The position numbers and the translations under genes were made by a program. DNA of 64,000 nucleotides, taken from Alphaproteobacteria bacterium. Lineage in GTDB: Bacteria > Pseudomonadota > Alphaproteobacteria > UBA9655. The notes beneath the pieces are model-generated. The model saw only the letters and a program-made list of their open reading frames with translations, ran no database searches and had not been told where the DNA came from. This document shows positions 1 to 8,909 of this stretch, piece by piece. Position 1 is the first letter of the stretch; every line of letters starts with the position of its first letter. The stretch covers positions 1 through 64,000 of the forward strand of contig JAIEMB010000001.1 in the NCBI GenBank assembly GCA_019752515.1, read 5' to 3'.

Positions 1-104
1 AATCTCTCTAGGCTGAGATGTTACGACCTCGCTCCCATCATCGGTTGGAGGCGTTAATGTTGAGGGTATAACTTTTGCACCAGGGCCCGTGAAGGTTCTT
101 AAGT

Positions 105-156
105 GAGATTGTAGGCATTTTTCTAAGAGAGAGATTGTAGGCATTTTTCTAAGAGA
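105..156. repeat. 26-bp perfect tandem duplication
   Basis: The same 26 bases occur at 105-130 and 131-156 without mismatch. On the minus strand the unit codes for the end of the gene at 123-536. Because 26 is not a multiple of three, the second copy shifts the reading frame and creates the present TAG stop. With one copy removed the frame stays open to the window edge. Confidence 0.95.
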
Positions 157-536
157 GAAAGCTCAGAAGGATCATCCTTTTGATTAAGCTGTTCCAGCGT
201 CTTTACAATCAGGGGATCCCATTCGTAACCTTCGTCTCTTGGCATGGAAATATACCGGCCCATAACGTAGAAAGAGGACAGGCGGCTTGACCGAACGCCC
301 TCTGCTAAAATATTGATATCCTGAGAAGTGAGGGAAGATAATTTATGACCAGACTCTGCAAAAGTTCTTCCGATCCTTCGAAAATCTTTTCCCTTATCGG
401 CTTTAGATTTATGTTTTTTCTGAAGCTTGGGCAACTCTAGCTCATCCCTCATCGCAAAACTAGGCGGGCTCCAGAAGGAGCAAAGGCTCCCCGTAAGAGC
501 TGTTCCGAAAAAGACTTTTTTAAGAAAACGATTCAT
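123..536 (-). CDS. Small secreted protein of unknown function, C-terminus cut by a tandem duplication
   Basis: The 137-residue product starts with a clear signal peptide (basic MNRFLKK, hydrophobic core to about residue 22, likely cleavage after SFA near residue 28) and then a charged Lys/Glu-rich mature part. I recognise no family. A good ribosome site (AGGGAGAG) lies a few bases before the ATG. The last residues (LEKCLQSLS) come from a 26-bp duplication. Reading through a single copy gives a Thr/Pro/Asp/Glu-rich tail that stays open to position 1, so the ancestral protein was probably at least 35 residues longer. It follows the small ORF at 550-696 with 13 bases between them, suggesting one transcript. 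Export is inferred from the signal peptide only. Confidence 0.6.
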   Translation of the reverse strand: MNRFLKKVFFGTALTGSLCSFWSPPSFAMRDELELPKLQKKHKSKADKGKDFRRIGRTFAESGHKLSSLTSQDINILAEGVRSSRLSSFYVMGRYISMPRDEGYEWDPLIVKTLEQLNQKDDPSELSLLEKCLQSLS

Positions 537-549
537 TTTTTACTCTCCC

Positions 550-696
550 TTATAAACTAATTTCTATTCCTAACGTTTTTAAAACATGGGCTCTTTCTAA
601 ATCCTTTAACCTCAAATAGGCAGAGCGATCTCCTTTTCTCCAAGCCGAATAAACTCTCTTCTTATTTAAACGCGCAGAAATACATGAATTCAGCAT
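550..696 (-). CDS. 48-residue basic protein, possibly DUF1127-like
   Basis: This short ORF encodes 48 residues, starting MLNSCISARL and ending TLGIEISL. A strong GGGGAGGG ribosome site sits four bases before the ATG, which is the main reason to accept so short a gene. The middle is rich in Arg/Lys, with a WRKGDRSAYLRLKDLERAH segment. The order of a basic helix, a leucine/aspartate helix and a final LGI recalls the small DUF1127 proteins of alphaproteobacteria, but the match is loose and that assignment is tentative. It lies 13 bases upstream of the secreted-protein gene at 123-536 in the same direction. Confidence 0.45.
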   Translation of the reverse strand: MLNSCISARLNKKRVYSAWRKGDRSAYLRLKDLERAHVLKTLGIEISL

Positions 697-1137
697 AAAA
701 CCCTCCCCACCTGAATACTACTTTTACTTATGTTTCAAATAGCCTAACCCAAATATCAGAATGTTTAAAGACACAAAGATTGGTTTAAATAGAGTGACTT
801 ATAAGATTTCTGATAAAATCTTAGCCATTCTTCTTACAAAACAACATAACCATATTTAAAAGTCAATGAAGTATATATGATGAATGCAAGTGAACAAGGT
901 GCAGAAAAAACAAACAGAAAATAACTAAGCTCATCCATAGGTTTACACTCACGCGTTCACGAAATAAAAAGGAAAATTTATGAAGCTCTAAAGTATTTAA
1001 TAGAATTAACTATAGATTTTAGGAAGATCTAACAAGAAACTCAAACAATTTGAAAAATATGAAAAGAGTAAAAACTTTATGTTGTAATTAATATTATTTT
1101 TTGATATCACTCAGTTTCATTTCATTTTGGTCAGTAA
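697..1137. other. Divergent intergenic region, AT-rich, no gene seen
   Basis: This 441-base stretch separates the minus-strand small genes from trmB on the plus strand. It is strongly AT-rich and must hold promoters for both directions. I see no convincing ORF, RNA gene or long repeat in it. Confidence 0.5.
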
Positions 1138-1827
1138 ATGATGCATAATAGGTTGAAACCTTCTTTTGGTAGAAGGAAGGCTCGTAAGATGAGCCAGCAA
1201 TCCCAAAAAGCCTATGAGGAATTTCTCCCTCTTTTAAGAATAGATCCAACAAAGATCTTTTTTGACGTCTCCCCTGTAGAAATTTGGTTGGAAATTGGCT
1301 TTGGGGGAGGAGAGCATATGCTTGAACAACTTGCTCGAAACCCTGATGTAGCCATTCTAGGATGTGAGCCTTTCATGAATGGTGTTGCGAAGTTGCTTGC
1401 ACATTTGTCTCCTCAAGACTATGCTCGAGTAAGAGTATGGCATGAGGATGTTCGTTACTTGCTAGAATTCAGCCCGCCCTCTTACTTTTCCAAGATTTTT
1501 ATTCTTTTCCCTGATCCTTGGCCCAAAAAGCGGCATCAGCAGCGTCGTTTAATCACAACTGATTTTATAACAAAGCTTTTACCTACTTTAAAAAAGGGAG
1601 CCTTTTTACATATGGCGAGTGACGATAGCTCTTATGTCGAACAAATCCAGGAAGTGCTCTATAATCACCCCTTCTTTACGCTTTGTGAAGGTCCTTCATC
1701 AGCTGACCCCCTGACATGGGGGGAACGACCAGAAGGGTGGCCGAAAACACGCTATGAGCAAAAAGCCGTTTTTCAAGGGAAAAAATGTGCCTATATGATA
1801 TTTCAAACTCAAGGGGATTTTTCATGA
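1138..1827 (+). CDS. trmB: tRNA (guanine-N7)-methyltransferase
   Basis: TrmB puts the N7-methyl group on G46 of the tRNA variable loop using S-adenosylmethionine. The 229-residue protein is of usual length. It shows the basic N-terminal start (FGRRKARKMSQQ), the SAM-binding loop LEIGFGGGEH (about residues 51-60), the family signature FPDPWPKKRHQQRRL (about 123-137) and the MASDDSSY stretch near 160. Two ATG codons lie side by side at 1138 and 1141 and either could be used. The stop overlaps the start of the next gene (ATGA), so the transporter downstream is probably translationally coupled. Confidence 0.95.
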   Translation: MMHNRLKPSFGRRKARKMSQQSQKAYEEFLPLLRIDPTKIFFDVSPVEIWLEIGFGGGEHMLEQLARNPDVAILGCEPFMNGVAKLLAHLSPQDYARVRVWHEDVRYLLEFSPPSYFSKIFILFPDPWPKKRHQQRRLITTDFITKLLPTLKKGAFLHMASDDSSYVEQIQEVLYNHPFFTLCEGPSSADPLTWGERPEGWPKTRYEQKAVFQGKKCAYMIFQTQGDFS

Positions 1828-3044
1828 AGCTTCCTACATTACGTGCGCTTATGATTGGTAACGCTTTAGAATGTTATGATTTCTTACTTTATAGCTTTTT
1901 TGTTTCTATTCTCTCTCCTTTTTTCTTTCCTTCATCAGAGCCTTTAACGGCTCTTATGACGGGTTTTGGAGTTTTTGCTGTAGGTTTTGCAGCAAGGCCC
2001 ATTGGAGCGATTTTTTTTGGTCACTGGGGAGATCGATATGGTCGTAAAAAAGCACTTTTGGGAACCCTTACTTTAATGGCTTTTTCAACCATTGGGATTG
2101 GTCTGCTTCCTACCTATGAAAAGATTGGTATACTTGCACCTATTATCTTAGTCTTCCTTCGTTTTCTACAGGGCCTTTCTGCGGGGGGGGAAACCTCTGG
2201 GGCGGCTATTTATGGTCTTGAGCAAACCGCTGAAGAAAGAAGGGGGTTTGTAGGGGCTCTTATTCGATCTTCGACAAGTCTTGGAGCTATTCTAGCAACT
2301 CTAATGGGCGTTCTTTTTACCAATGGCTTTATGCCTGAATGGGCCTGGCGTATTCCCTTCTGTTTAGGCGGGTTAGTTGCCTTTGCAGGCCTTTATTTAC
2401 GTCGTGTTTTAAAAGAACAAGATGGCCGTAATCGCGTTAAAGTGCCTCTCTTTGAAGTTGTTCAGAAGCATCCGCTTGCATTCTTCAAAACTGTTGGAAT
2501 AGGTGGCTTCTCTCATGTGCCTTTTTATTCGGTTGCAGGCTACATGAATCCAACACTTCATACCAAAGGCCTCATCAGTAGTTTTGACCTTATGATGATG
2601 AATATGACTGTGACACTAGCGTGTGCTTTTCTTCTCCCTTTCATAGGCCATTTTTCGGATAAGCTCGGTCGATCCCAACTCATGGGTTGGGGTGCTTTTG
2701 GGCAATTTTTGCTCGCCGTTCCTATTTTTCTTGTGTTTACAGAAGGCAGTTTTTGGGAGATCCTCATCGCTCAAATGGGCTTTTTAATGGTAAGTGCGCT
2801 ATTTGTTGCTCCTTCAAATGCATACTTAAACACGCTTTTCCCTCCTGAATGCCGTTATTCGGGAGTTGCTTTAGGAACTTGTTTGGGCACGGCTATTTTT
2901 GGTGGAACAACACCTCTTATTTGCAGCCAGCTTGCCATCCTTATTGGTCCGTTTATAGGGCCGAGTTTGTATATAATGGCCATGGCCTTTGTAGGGCTCA
3001 TGGCCTTAAGACAAAAACAGCAAAAGCTGGCTTTAGCTTACTAA
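1824..3044 (+). CDS. MFS transporter, metabolite:H+ symporter (ProP-like) type
   Basis: The 406-residue protein has about 12 membrane segments. The MFS signature GHWGDRYGRKKALLG lies in the loop after segment 2, and FLQGLSAGGETSGA in segment 4 is typical of the MHS branch (proline/betaine, alpha-ketoglutarate and citrate carriers). The substrate cannot be read from sequence. I place the start at 1824, where ATG overlaps the trmB stop and AAGGGGA lies upstream; an open frame extends upstream to 1785 inside trmB but only adds residues before the first membrane segment. The 3' end overlaps the convergent gene at 3033-4145 by 12 bases. A second member of the family lies at 29945-31252. Confidence 0.85.
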   Translation: MKLPTLRALMIGNALECYDFLLYSFFVSILSPFFFPSSEPLTALMTGFGVFAVGFAARPIGAIFFGHWGDRYGRKKALLGTLTLMAFSTIGIGLLPTYEKIGILAPIILVFLRFLQGLSAGGETSGAAIYGLEQTAEERRGFVGALIRSSTSLGAILATLMGVLFTNGFMPEWAWRIPFCLGGLVAFAGLYLRRVLKEQDGRNRVKVPLFEVVQKHPLAFFKTVGIGGFSHVPFYSVAGYMNPTLHTKGLISSFDLMMMNMTVTLACAFLLPFIGHFSDKLGRSQLMGWGAFGQFLLAVPIFLVFTEGSFWEILIAQMGFLMVSALFVAPSNAYLNTLFPPECRYSGVALGTCLGTAIFGGTTPLICSQLAILIGPFIGPSLYIMAMAFVGLMALRQKQQKLALAY

Positions 3045-4145
3045 CCGCTGTTGATCAGAAAGCGTTGCAATTGTTTTAGCAATGAGGCGCATTTCTTCTC
3101 GAAGCTTTTTTAAGAACTCTTCCCTGCTATCGCGTTGATGCTGAACCGACTGTCCAAGCGTAAAGTCTATATTTTGAAGAAGGCCACGGCTTTCCTCATC
3201 GAGTCCTGAAAACAGCTTTGACAGATGAGCCTGGAGATGGAGTTGTCCTTCTGCAAGTTTTATCATAAGATTTTGATGAGATTTATTTTGCTCAGTCATT
3301 TGAGAAAGAGATAAAGTTAGTTTATCCAATAAAAGAGCTGTTTGTCTCTCATTCTTTTCAGATTTTTCAAGGCAGTGTGTGAGTTGTTCTACACATTCCA
3401 CATTACGGGTTAAAAGAGCTTGAAGGTAACCTGCTGGGGAAGAAGTAAGAGTTGAACCTTTATCATTATTGTGAGAACAGGATGTAAGGTAAAGATCGGT
3501 TTCATTTAAGAATCGACCATAGGCATGGCCCACCTGAAGCTCTAAAAAACCTACAAAGAGTGATCCTCCAAGGCCAAACAGAGAGGAGCTAAATGCTGTG
3601 CCCATTCCTTTCAAGGGTGCCTGAAGATTTTCCTTTAAAAGATTAAAAAAATCTAAGGGGTTTGCAGCTTCTGAAGGCATGCTCTTAATCATGAAGGCAA
3701 TGGATGTAATTGTTTGGGAAAGTCCCCAGAAAGTCCCTAAAAGGCCTAAGAATATTAATAGACCAATAAGATAGCGAGGAAGAACACGCTCGTTGTCTAG
3801 GCGATCTGCAAGAGAATCAGCAAGCCCTTTAGCAAGTGAAGGATTCAAGTTCAATTTTTTTTGGGTCATATAAGAAAGAATGGGTTCTAAAAAGGTTGTT
3901 GGTCGAAGAGAAGAAAAACTCCATTGACCCTGTTTTAGGTCTTCAAGCATTTCCGCGTCATTTTTTAAACGGAAAAGTTGGTAAAAAGCAAAACCAATTC
4001 CTCCAAACGTTAAGGTAATTATGAGAGCATTAAGTTTTGGGTTACTGAAAAAAATCGATCCAATGGAGGAGGCAAAGAAGATACCAATACCCACCATAAA
4101 AAAAAGGCTCAGTCCCATCCGCAAAAAGTAATTTTTAAAATTCAT
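3033..4145 (-). CDS. MotA/TolQ/ExbB-family membrane protein
   Basis: The 370-residue inner-membrane protein has two N-terminal membrane segments (about residues 8-30 and 38-58), a cytoplasmic stretch, a third segment near 125-148 (RYLIGLLIFLGLLGTFWGLSQT) and a fourth near 188-205 (GMGTAFSSSLFGLGGSLFVGFLEL). The GLLGTFWGL and GMGTAFSSSLFGL pair is the core of the proton-channel family that includes MotA, TolQ and ExbB. The C-terminal 130 residues are helical and charged, probably coiled coil. No OmpA/MotB-like partner is adjacent. The secretin gene is upstream on the same strand with 45 bases between. Its driven partner is unknown. Confidence 0.7.
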   Translation of the reverse strand: MNFKNYFLRMGLSLFFMVGIGIFFASSIGSIFFSNPKLNALIITLTFGGIGFAFYQLFRLKNDAEMLEDLKQGQWSFSSLRPTTFLEPILSYMTQKKLNLNPSLAKGLADSLADRLDNERVLPRYLIGLLIFLGLLGTFWGLSQTITSIAFMIKSMPSEAANPLDFFNLLKENLQAPLKGMGTAFSSSLFGLGGSLFVGFLELQVGHAYGRFLNETDLYLTSCSHNNDKGSTLTSSPAGYLQALLTRNVECVEQLTHCLEKSEKNERQTALLLDKLTLSLSQMTEQNKSHQNLMIKLAEGQLHLQAHLSKLFSGLDEESRGLLQNIDFTLGQSVQHQRDSREEFLKKLREEMRLIAKTIATLSDQQRLVS

Positions 4146-4190
4146 TGCATCTTCCTTTCTTAAAATGTGAGAGCATTCTACAACTTATGA

Positions 4191-5801
4191 CTAAAATCGC
4201 AAGGGCCTGGGATCTTCAGTGTAAACATTATAAAAACGTTCGTCTGCTTCAATGATAAACGGATCTTCCGTAATATGGGCGGTAAGAAAAATAACAAGCT
4301 CAGTAATTTTGCGATCATCATCTTTTCCTTTTGCAAGTTCTCCGATGAACGGAATGCTGTCTATAACGGGAACAGATGCTGTTGTATAGCTTGAACGATC
4401 TTCCATAAGTCCACCCATGACTAAAACCTGACCAGATTTCATTTTAAGAACAGAGTCTAATTCTCGGACTTGCACAACTGGCACTGTAGATTTAACTTTT
4501 TGATTCGATTTAATGGCAACCGCTGGGTCTTCTACTTCTTTTTGAACGCGCGAAATCGTTGGACGCAACGTCATTGTAATTTCTCCTGTTTGGAGATTTA
4601 CGGAAGGTTGAACAATCATGACGAGACCGATAGGAACTGTTAAAGCATCACTCGAGATATTTTCAATGTCTGGTTTTCCTTCCGATTGGAAGTATCTTTC
4701 AAATTCGAGATGAAAAAAAACTTCATTTGTCGCAACTTTTAACATTGCGGGTTGGTTATTCATGACAGTTAGACGAGGGTTAGAAAGCGTGCGAACAGTT
4801 CCAAATTTCTTGACTAGGTTAAGCACGGCTGAGAATTTTTCATGATTTACTGAAAAGCTAAAAATGTCAGGAGCGTGGAGGGAAGAGTGAGGTTTTATTG
4901 GTGATAATGGGGCAATAGCATGGACGTCACCGCCCAATTGACTCCAATTAATCCCGCTTTTAAATTCATTATTAAGCGTAACCTCAATAATTTTTGCTTC
5001 AATAATAACTTGAGAAGATGTGCCTTCTTTTAATTTTTTAAAATAATCAAACACTTGTTCATGTTGACGAGCTGTTCCGAGAACGGTTACGAGTCCACCT
5101 TGCTTGTGGAGTGTATAAGTAGGAGATCCCTTTGATATGGGAGTGCTCTCGGAGTTTAAGAGCATTCTTAAATTTTGTTCGAGTTCGACCCAGAAATCTA
5201 TTTGACTCATTCCTAAAAGGACACTATCTGATCCATTGTCTGTGTGAGCTTGACTTTCTAGTGGAGCAAATACGTCGGTAGAAACAGACATGCGGTTTTC
5301 ACTCTTACGTGTATAGTTTAAAAAATGAACATTGTATGTTTTGAGATAGGGTTCATCGGGTTCAATTAATATGCGATTACCTTGGATATGAAAGCGGAGT
5401 TGGGTAAGGAAACAGATATCCTTGATGACATCTATAAAGGGTATGCGATAAGAACGATAAAGGAGCTCAATTTTTTCAGAGCCAATCTGAGGACTAACGG
5501 CTATTCCCACAGCAGCTTGTCGACCAAGTTCCATAAGAACATCTTTAAGGAGGACTGCACCATGAAGAGAAATGGAAATATTCTTACGCATGGCAGGTGT
5601 TAATAGAGGTGTTTTGAGAGGAGAAGTAGGCTTTGGAAGAAAAGGAGGAATGTTTTTTTGGTGGGGAGGAGGGCGCGTTATATTTTCATAATCTTTCTTT
5701 TGAAGCTTTAAGGCCGGGTCATGAAACTCTCTATGTTGAATCAGATCACAAGCCGATAAAACGCTTAGTAACCCACAAGTAAATAAAAATTTCTTTCCCA
5801 C
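4191..5801 (-). CDS. Outer-membrane secretin, PilQ/MshL-like lipoprotein
   Basis: The 536-residue protein begins with a lipoprotein-type signal sequence (MGKKFLFTCGLLSVLSAC, lipobox LSAC with Cys at residue 18). A short secretin N-terminal (STN-like) domain follows at about 80-150. The C-terminal secretin domain runs from about 260 to 515, with the family segments VRTLSNPRLTVMNNQPA (about 338-354), VPVVQVRELDSVLKMKSGQVLVMGGLM (about 442-468) and SVPVIDSIPFIGELAK. This fits the type II/IV pilus secretin family, MshL-like in size. No other pilus genes are nearby, so the machine it serves is unclear; it may work with the ExbB-like channel immediately downstream. Confidence 0.85.
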   Translation of the reverse strand: MGKKFLFTCGLLSVLSACDLIQHREFHDPALKLQKKDYENITRPPPHQKNIPPFLPKPTSPLKTPLLTPAMRKNISISLHGAVLLKDVLMELGRQAAVGIAVSPQIGSEKIELLYRSYRIPFIDVIKDICFLTQLRFHIQGNRILIEPDEPYLKTYNVHFLNYTRKSENRMSVSTDVFAPLESQAHTDNGSDSVLLGMSQIDFWVELEQNLRMLLNSESTPISKGSPTYTLHKQGGLVTVLGTARQHEQVFDYFKKLKEGTSSQVIIEAKIIEVTLNNEFKSGINWSQLGGDVHAIAPLSPIKPHSSLHAPDIFSFSVNHEKFSAVLNLVKKFGTVRTLSNPRLTVMNNQPAMLKVATNEVFFHLEFERYFQSEGKPDIENISSDALTVPIGLVMIVQPSVNLQTGEITMTLRPTISRVQKEVEDPAVAIKSNQKVKSTVPVVQVRELDSVLKMKSGQVLVMGGLMEDRSSYTTASVPVIDSIPFIGELAKGKDDDRKITELVIFLTAHITEDPFIIEADERFYNVYTEDPRPLRF

Positions 5802-6102
5802 CCTAAATTCCTTTCTATATTTTTAGGAGTGTAGAAAAATTTAACTAAATATTTCAAGTTGAAAAAGAATGATGAATCAAATTTTACATGCAGATCAAGA
5901 GAAACACTAAGATGAATCTCGGATTTTTACAATTTTAGCAGCCTAAATATCTCTAGTTATTTTAAGGAATGGTACTTCGCATAGCGGAGTTTGTGGGGTT
6001 TTTAATTAATACTCCCAAAAATAATTTTATAACCTTGATCTAATAGAAAACCTATGAGATTTTAAAACTATACACATAATAAAATTCCCAATTGGAAGTT
6101 AC
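5802..6102. other. Divergent intergenic region with a small hairpin
   Basis: This stretch separates the minus-strand secretin from the plus-strand dipeptidase and should hold both promoters. A 7-bp stem around 5974-5990 (ACTTCGC, three-base loop, GCGGAGT with one G-T pair) is followed later by a T-rich stretch. Nothing else is recognisable. Confidence 0.4.
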
Positions 6103-6840
6103 ATGACTACACAAACCACCACCCGCGCTCAAATTTTTCCACAAACTCAACCTCAAATTCTTCCAGAGAAATTTGTTTATCTAGAAGATATAGTTCCTTC
6201 CATTTTGCAAGAAGTTCGCTATGCGGGTTTTCACAATTTTGTGGGTCGCCCAGTTCCTTCTTACCTTTCCTCTGTTATTATAACTACAGAACCTGTTGCC
6301 CTCGCTTTGAAAGCTATTCAAGAAGAGCTTAATCCCTTTCAACTTACCCTTAAAATTTATGATGCATACCGTCCTCAAGATGCAAGCGACTATTTTGCCA
6401 TGTGGGCTCAAGACCCCGACGATCAACTAACGCAAAAGGAGTTTTACCCCGCTATTCATAAGCGAAACCTTTTTGAAGCCGGCTATATTGCTAAACGTTC
6501 TTCCCATTCACGTGGAAGTGCTGTGGACCTCACTATCGTTCCTTTACCTGAACCTCATCAACCTAAATGGAAACCTGGTGAACCTGTATTAGATGGAAGG
6601 CTCCCTAGAGGTCAACGATTTGCAGACAATTCCATCGACATGGGGACATCTTTTGATTGCCTTGACGAGCTTTCTCACACACAAAACCCTGCACTTCCCC
6701 CTGAAGTAAGAGCTAACCGTCTACTCTTAAAAAGCCTTATGGAAAAGCATGGTTTTCAAAACTATTGGAGAGAATGGTGGCATTTTGGTTTAGTGAATGA
6801 ACCCTATCCCGATACCTACTTTAACTTTCCCGTAAGATGA
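6103..6840 (+). CDS. ddpX: D-alanyl-D-alanine dipeptidase
   Basis: This zinc enzyme of the VanX/DdpX (peptidase M15D) family splits D-Ala-D-Ala. The metal-binding signature SSHSRGSAVDLTI lies near residues 132-144 and the catalytic EWWHF near 224-228. The family segments YDAYRP (about 88-93) and the DMGTSFDCLDELSH loop are also present. The 245-residue length is somewhat longer than VanX. No obvious signal peptide is seen, so it is probably cytoplasmic. Recycling of cell-wall dipeptide is more likely than vancomycin resistance, because no vanH, vanA or vanRS genes are nearby. Confidence 0.92.
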   Translation: MTTQTTTRAQIFPQTQPQILPEKFVYLEDIVPSILQEVRYAGFHNFVGRPVPSYLSSVIITTEPVALALKAIQEELNPFQLTLKIYDAYRPQDASDYFAMWAQDPDDQLTQKEFYPAIHKRNLFEAGYIAKRSSHSRGSAVDLTIVPLPEPHQPKWKPGEPVLDGRLPRGQRFADNSIDMGTSFDCLDELSHTQNPALPPEVRANRLLLKSLMEKHGFQNYWREWWHFGLVNEPYPDTYFNFPVR

Positions 6841-6856
6841 TCTTATTTTTTAACTT

Positions 6857-8002
6857 TTACATATACTTGTAATAAATTACAATTACCAAAGTGCCATAGA
6901 ATACAGCCATTTTAAAAATCTTATGATTCTTTATAATAATACTCATAATCGTTAACAAAATAAGACTTGGATAAGAAACTTCTAAGGCTGGAGCTAAGAA
7001 TTTTTCAATCCCTCGGAAATCCAAAAGAGATATAAAAAAAGATGTAGAAATAGTTCCAAATAAGACTAAAGGGAAATAATTATCTTTTAGCTTAAATATA
7101 GAGCAAATATATTGAGCATAGATGTTATTGAGAGCAACAGCCGTCGTAAGGCATGAGAAAATAATGATAATACCAATAAGTAAAGTAGCGTTCTTTCCCA
7201 TAAAATGAGCTGCAATTGTAGGTAAAATAAGCTGAGGAGATACCCCTTCTATAATTGATTTATAATGGGCTCCTAAAAAGACAAACCCAAGATAAATAAC
7301 CGCCAAGAGCATGGACCCTACTAAACTTGGCTTAAGAGCTGCTCGAATTACCTTACCATGGCTTACATCTTCAGACATGGCTGCTTGGATTTGCTTAAAA
7401 ATAAGTGCAGAAAAAAAGAACGCTGCAAATAAATCCATCGGAAGATAACCACGTATAAAGCCATCTGTAAAAGCAGAAGCGCCTTTTACTTCATTCAAAT
7501 CTATGCCCGGCACATTGAGAATGCCTATTAAAATGAGAGTAACAAGGGCAACAAGGAGGAGAGGCGTCATCCATTTACCCAAAATCGAAATCATGAGATG
7601 TTCTCTTAAACCAAACATAAATGTCACAACACAAAAGATGAGACTAAAAGCAATAAGAGAAATTTCAGGATAAAGATACCCAATTCCACCATGTGCAACA
7701 GTAATACAACGTGGAACGACTCCAAAGGAGCCCAGCAAAGATAAGGTAAAGAGGGGGAGAACAATACGCGCGAATTTTCCTGCTTCCCCAAAAAAAGCGT
7801 TATAACTGCCTCGATGAAGTTTTATGACAAATAAGCCCAGAAAAGGTAATAAGATACCAGTTAAAAAGAGCCCTAAAAATCCTAAAAGCCAATTATTTCC
7901 TGCATTTTTTCCAATTTCCAAGGGAAACACTAAGTTACCCGAACCAAAAAACATGGAAAATATAGCAAACCCATAAACAAATATGTGTGTAAACCTCTGC
8001 AT
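6857..8002 (-). CDS. brnQ: Branched-chain amino acid transporter (BrnQ/LIVCS family)
   Basis: The 381-residue protein has about 11-12 membrane segments. The N-terminal signature FAIFSMFFGSGNLVFPLEIGKNAG (about residues 13-36) is characteristic of BrnQ Na+-coupled Leu/Ile/Val carriers. It is shorter than the usual 430 or so residues at the C-terminus but has no internal break. Import of branched-chain amino acids suits an organism that depends on a host. It lies convergent to the dipeptidase gene with 16 bases between. No clear ribosome site precedes the ATG. Confidence 0.85.
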   Translation of the reverse strand: MQRFTHIFVYGFAIFSMFFGSGNLVFPLEIGKNAGNNWLLGFLGLFLTGILLPFLGLFVIKLHRGSYNAFFGEAGKFARIVLPLFTLSLLGSFGVVPRCITVAHGGIGYLYPEISLIAFSLIFCVVTFMFGLREHLMISILGKWMTPLLLVALVTLILIGILNVPGIDLNEVKGASAFTDGFIRGYLPMDLFAAFFFSALIFKQIQAAMSEDVSHGKVIRAALKPSLVGSMLLAVIYLGFVFLGAHYKSIIEGVSPQLILPTIAAHFMGKNATLLIGIIIIFSCLTTAVALNNIYAQYICSIFKLKDNYFPLVLFGTISTSFFISLLDFRGIEKFLAPALEVSYPSLILLTIMSIIIKNHKIFKMAVFYGTLVIVIYYKYM

Positions 8003-8366
8003 TGATCGACTTTCTTATGTAAATTTAAATTTTTGTTCTGTAGTTGGTGGGAGGAATTATAGGGCCAGGCCGGCCACACCAGTATGGACAGAATCAGAGG
8101 AAATATTTAGGAAAGTAGGCTTTGAAAAAAGAAAAGACCGAATCTTCTCTTGTTCGAAAAATCTTAAAATTTGACTCTCTAGTTTCAATTCATTTACTCT
8201 CGTTTACAAAATTAGCTAGGAGCATCCCTAGTTACCATACATGGAAGGATTTCATATCTTTACATGAATTGCAATAGATTAATAGATTTTATAGCTCATC
8301 ATAAATAGTAAATTGTTTTCTTTTGATAAAGCACTAAAACTCTTTTATGTGACTTAATATAACAAA
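8003..8366. other. Intergenic region, no gene seen
   Basis: A 364-base stretch upstream of brnQ and downstream of the MarR-type gene, both on the minus strand. It has a short GC-rich patch near 8061-8080 (GGCCAGGCCGGCC) in an otherwise AT-rich background. I see no credible ORF or RNA. Confidence 0.4.
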
Positions 8367-8825
8367 CTATTCAACCAAACCATGCGCAATAATAAAGTTC
8401 CAATAGGATTCAAATTTACGTAAAAGTTTTAGGGTTTCTGTCAAATTCTGATCAACAACTCCATTGTATTTTAAATTTGAGGCCTGCTGAGTAAGAATTT
8501 TATCGATTTTATCGTAAAGTTTTATACCCTTCTCCGTAAGCTTCACTTTACTTGCACGTTTATCATGCTTCGCTTTCTCTTGAGTAAAGTATCCATTTTC
8601 AACAAGTTTCTTTAGATTATAAGAAACGTTTGACCCTAAATAATATCCTCTGTTAGATATTTCTCCAACTGTCATTTCATTTTTACCCACATTATACAGA
8701 ATAAAACATTGAACGTTGTTAATATCAAAAATACGCAGTCGATCTAATTCCGTCTTCACCACATCTAAAAAGAGATGGTGGAGTCGCTCTATAAGAGTAA
8801 TCGTTTCGAAATATAGGGCTTTCAT
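8367..8825 (-). CDS. MarR-type winged-helix regulator, possibly LdtR-like
   Basis: The 152-residue protein has a MarR-like winged helix. The recognition region is about residues 50-80 (MTVGEISNRGYYLGSNVSYNLKKLVENGY), followed by a wing with KHDKRASKVKLTEKG and a C-terminal dimerisation helix. The ISNRGYYLGSNVSYNL stretch recalls the alphaproteobacterial LdtR group that controls cell-wall L,D-transpeptidase genes, but I hold that only loosely. It is monocistronic; the EAL-domain gene upstream on the same strand ends 84 bases away. Confidence 0.75.
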   Translation of the reverse strand: MKALYFETITLIERLHHLFLDVVKTELDRLRIFDINNVQCFILYNVGKNEMTVGEISNRGYYLGSNVSYNLKKLVENGYFTQEKAKHDKRASKVKLTEKGIKLYDKIDKILTQQASNLKYNGVVDQNLTETLKLLRKFESYWNFIIAHGLVE

Positions 8826-8909
8826 GACATATCTCTTGCTAACTTATTCTCTATTATAATTATAGCAAAAAATGTGTTAAATTTTATTTAATATAGAGAG
8901 ATTATCTTA

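Noticed and set aside
2849-3079. 76-codon plus-strand ORF within the MHS transporter
   Set aside because: It is another frame of a clear membrane-protein gene, with no ribosome site or similarity.
6103-6840. ddpX considered as a vancomycin resistance gene
   Set aside because: No vanH, vanA or vanRS is nearby, and Gram-negative bacteria commonly carry the dipeptidase for peptide recycling.
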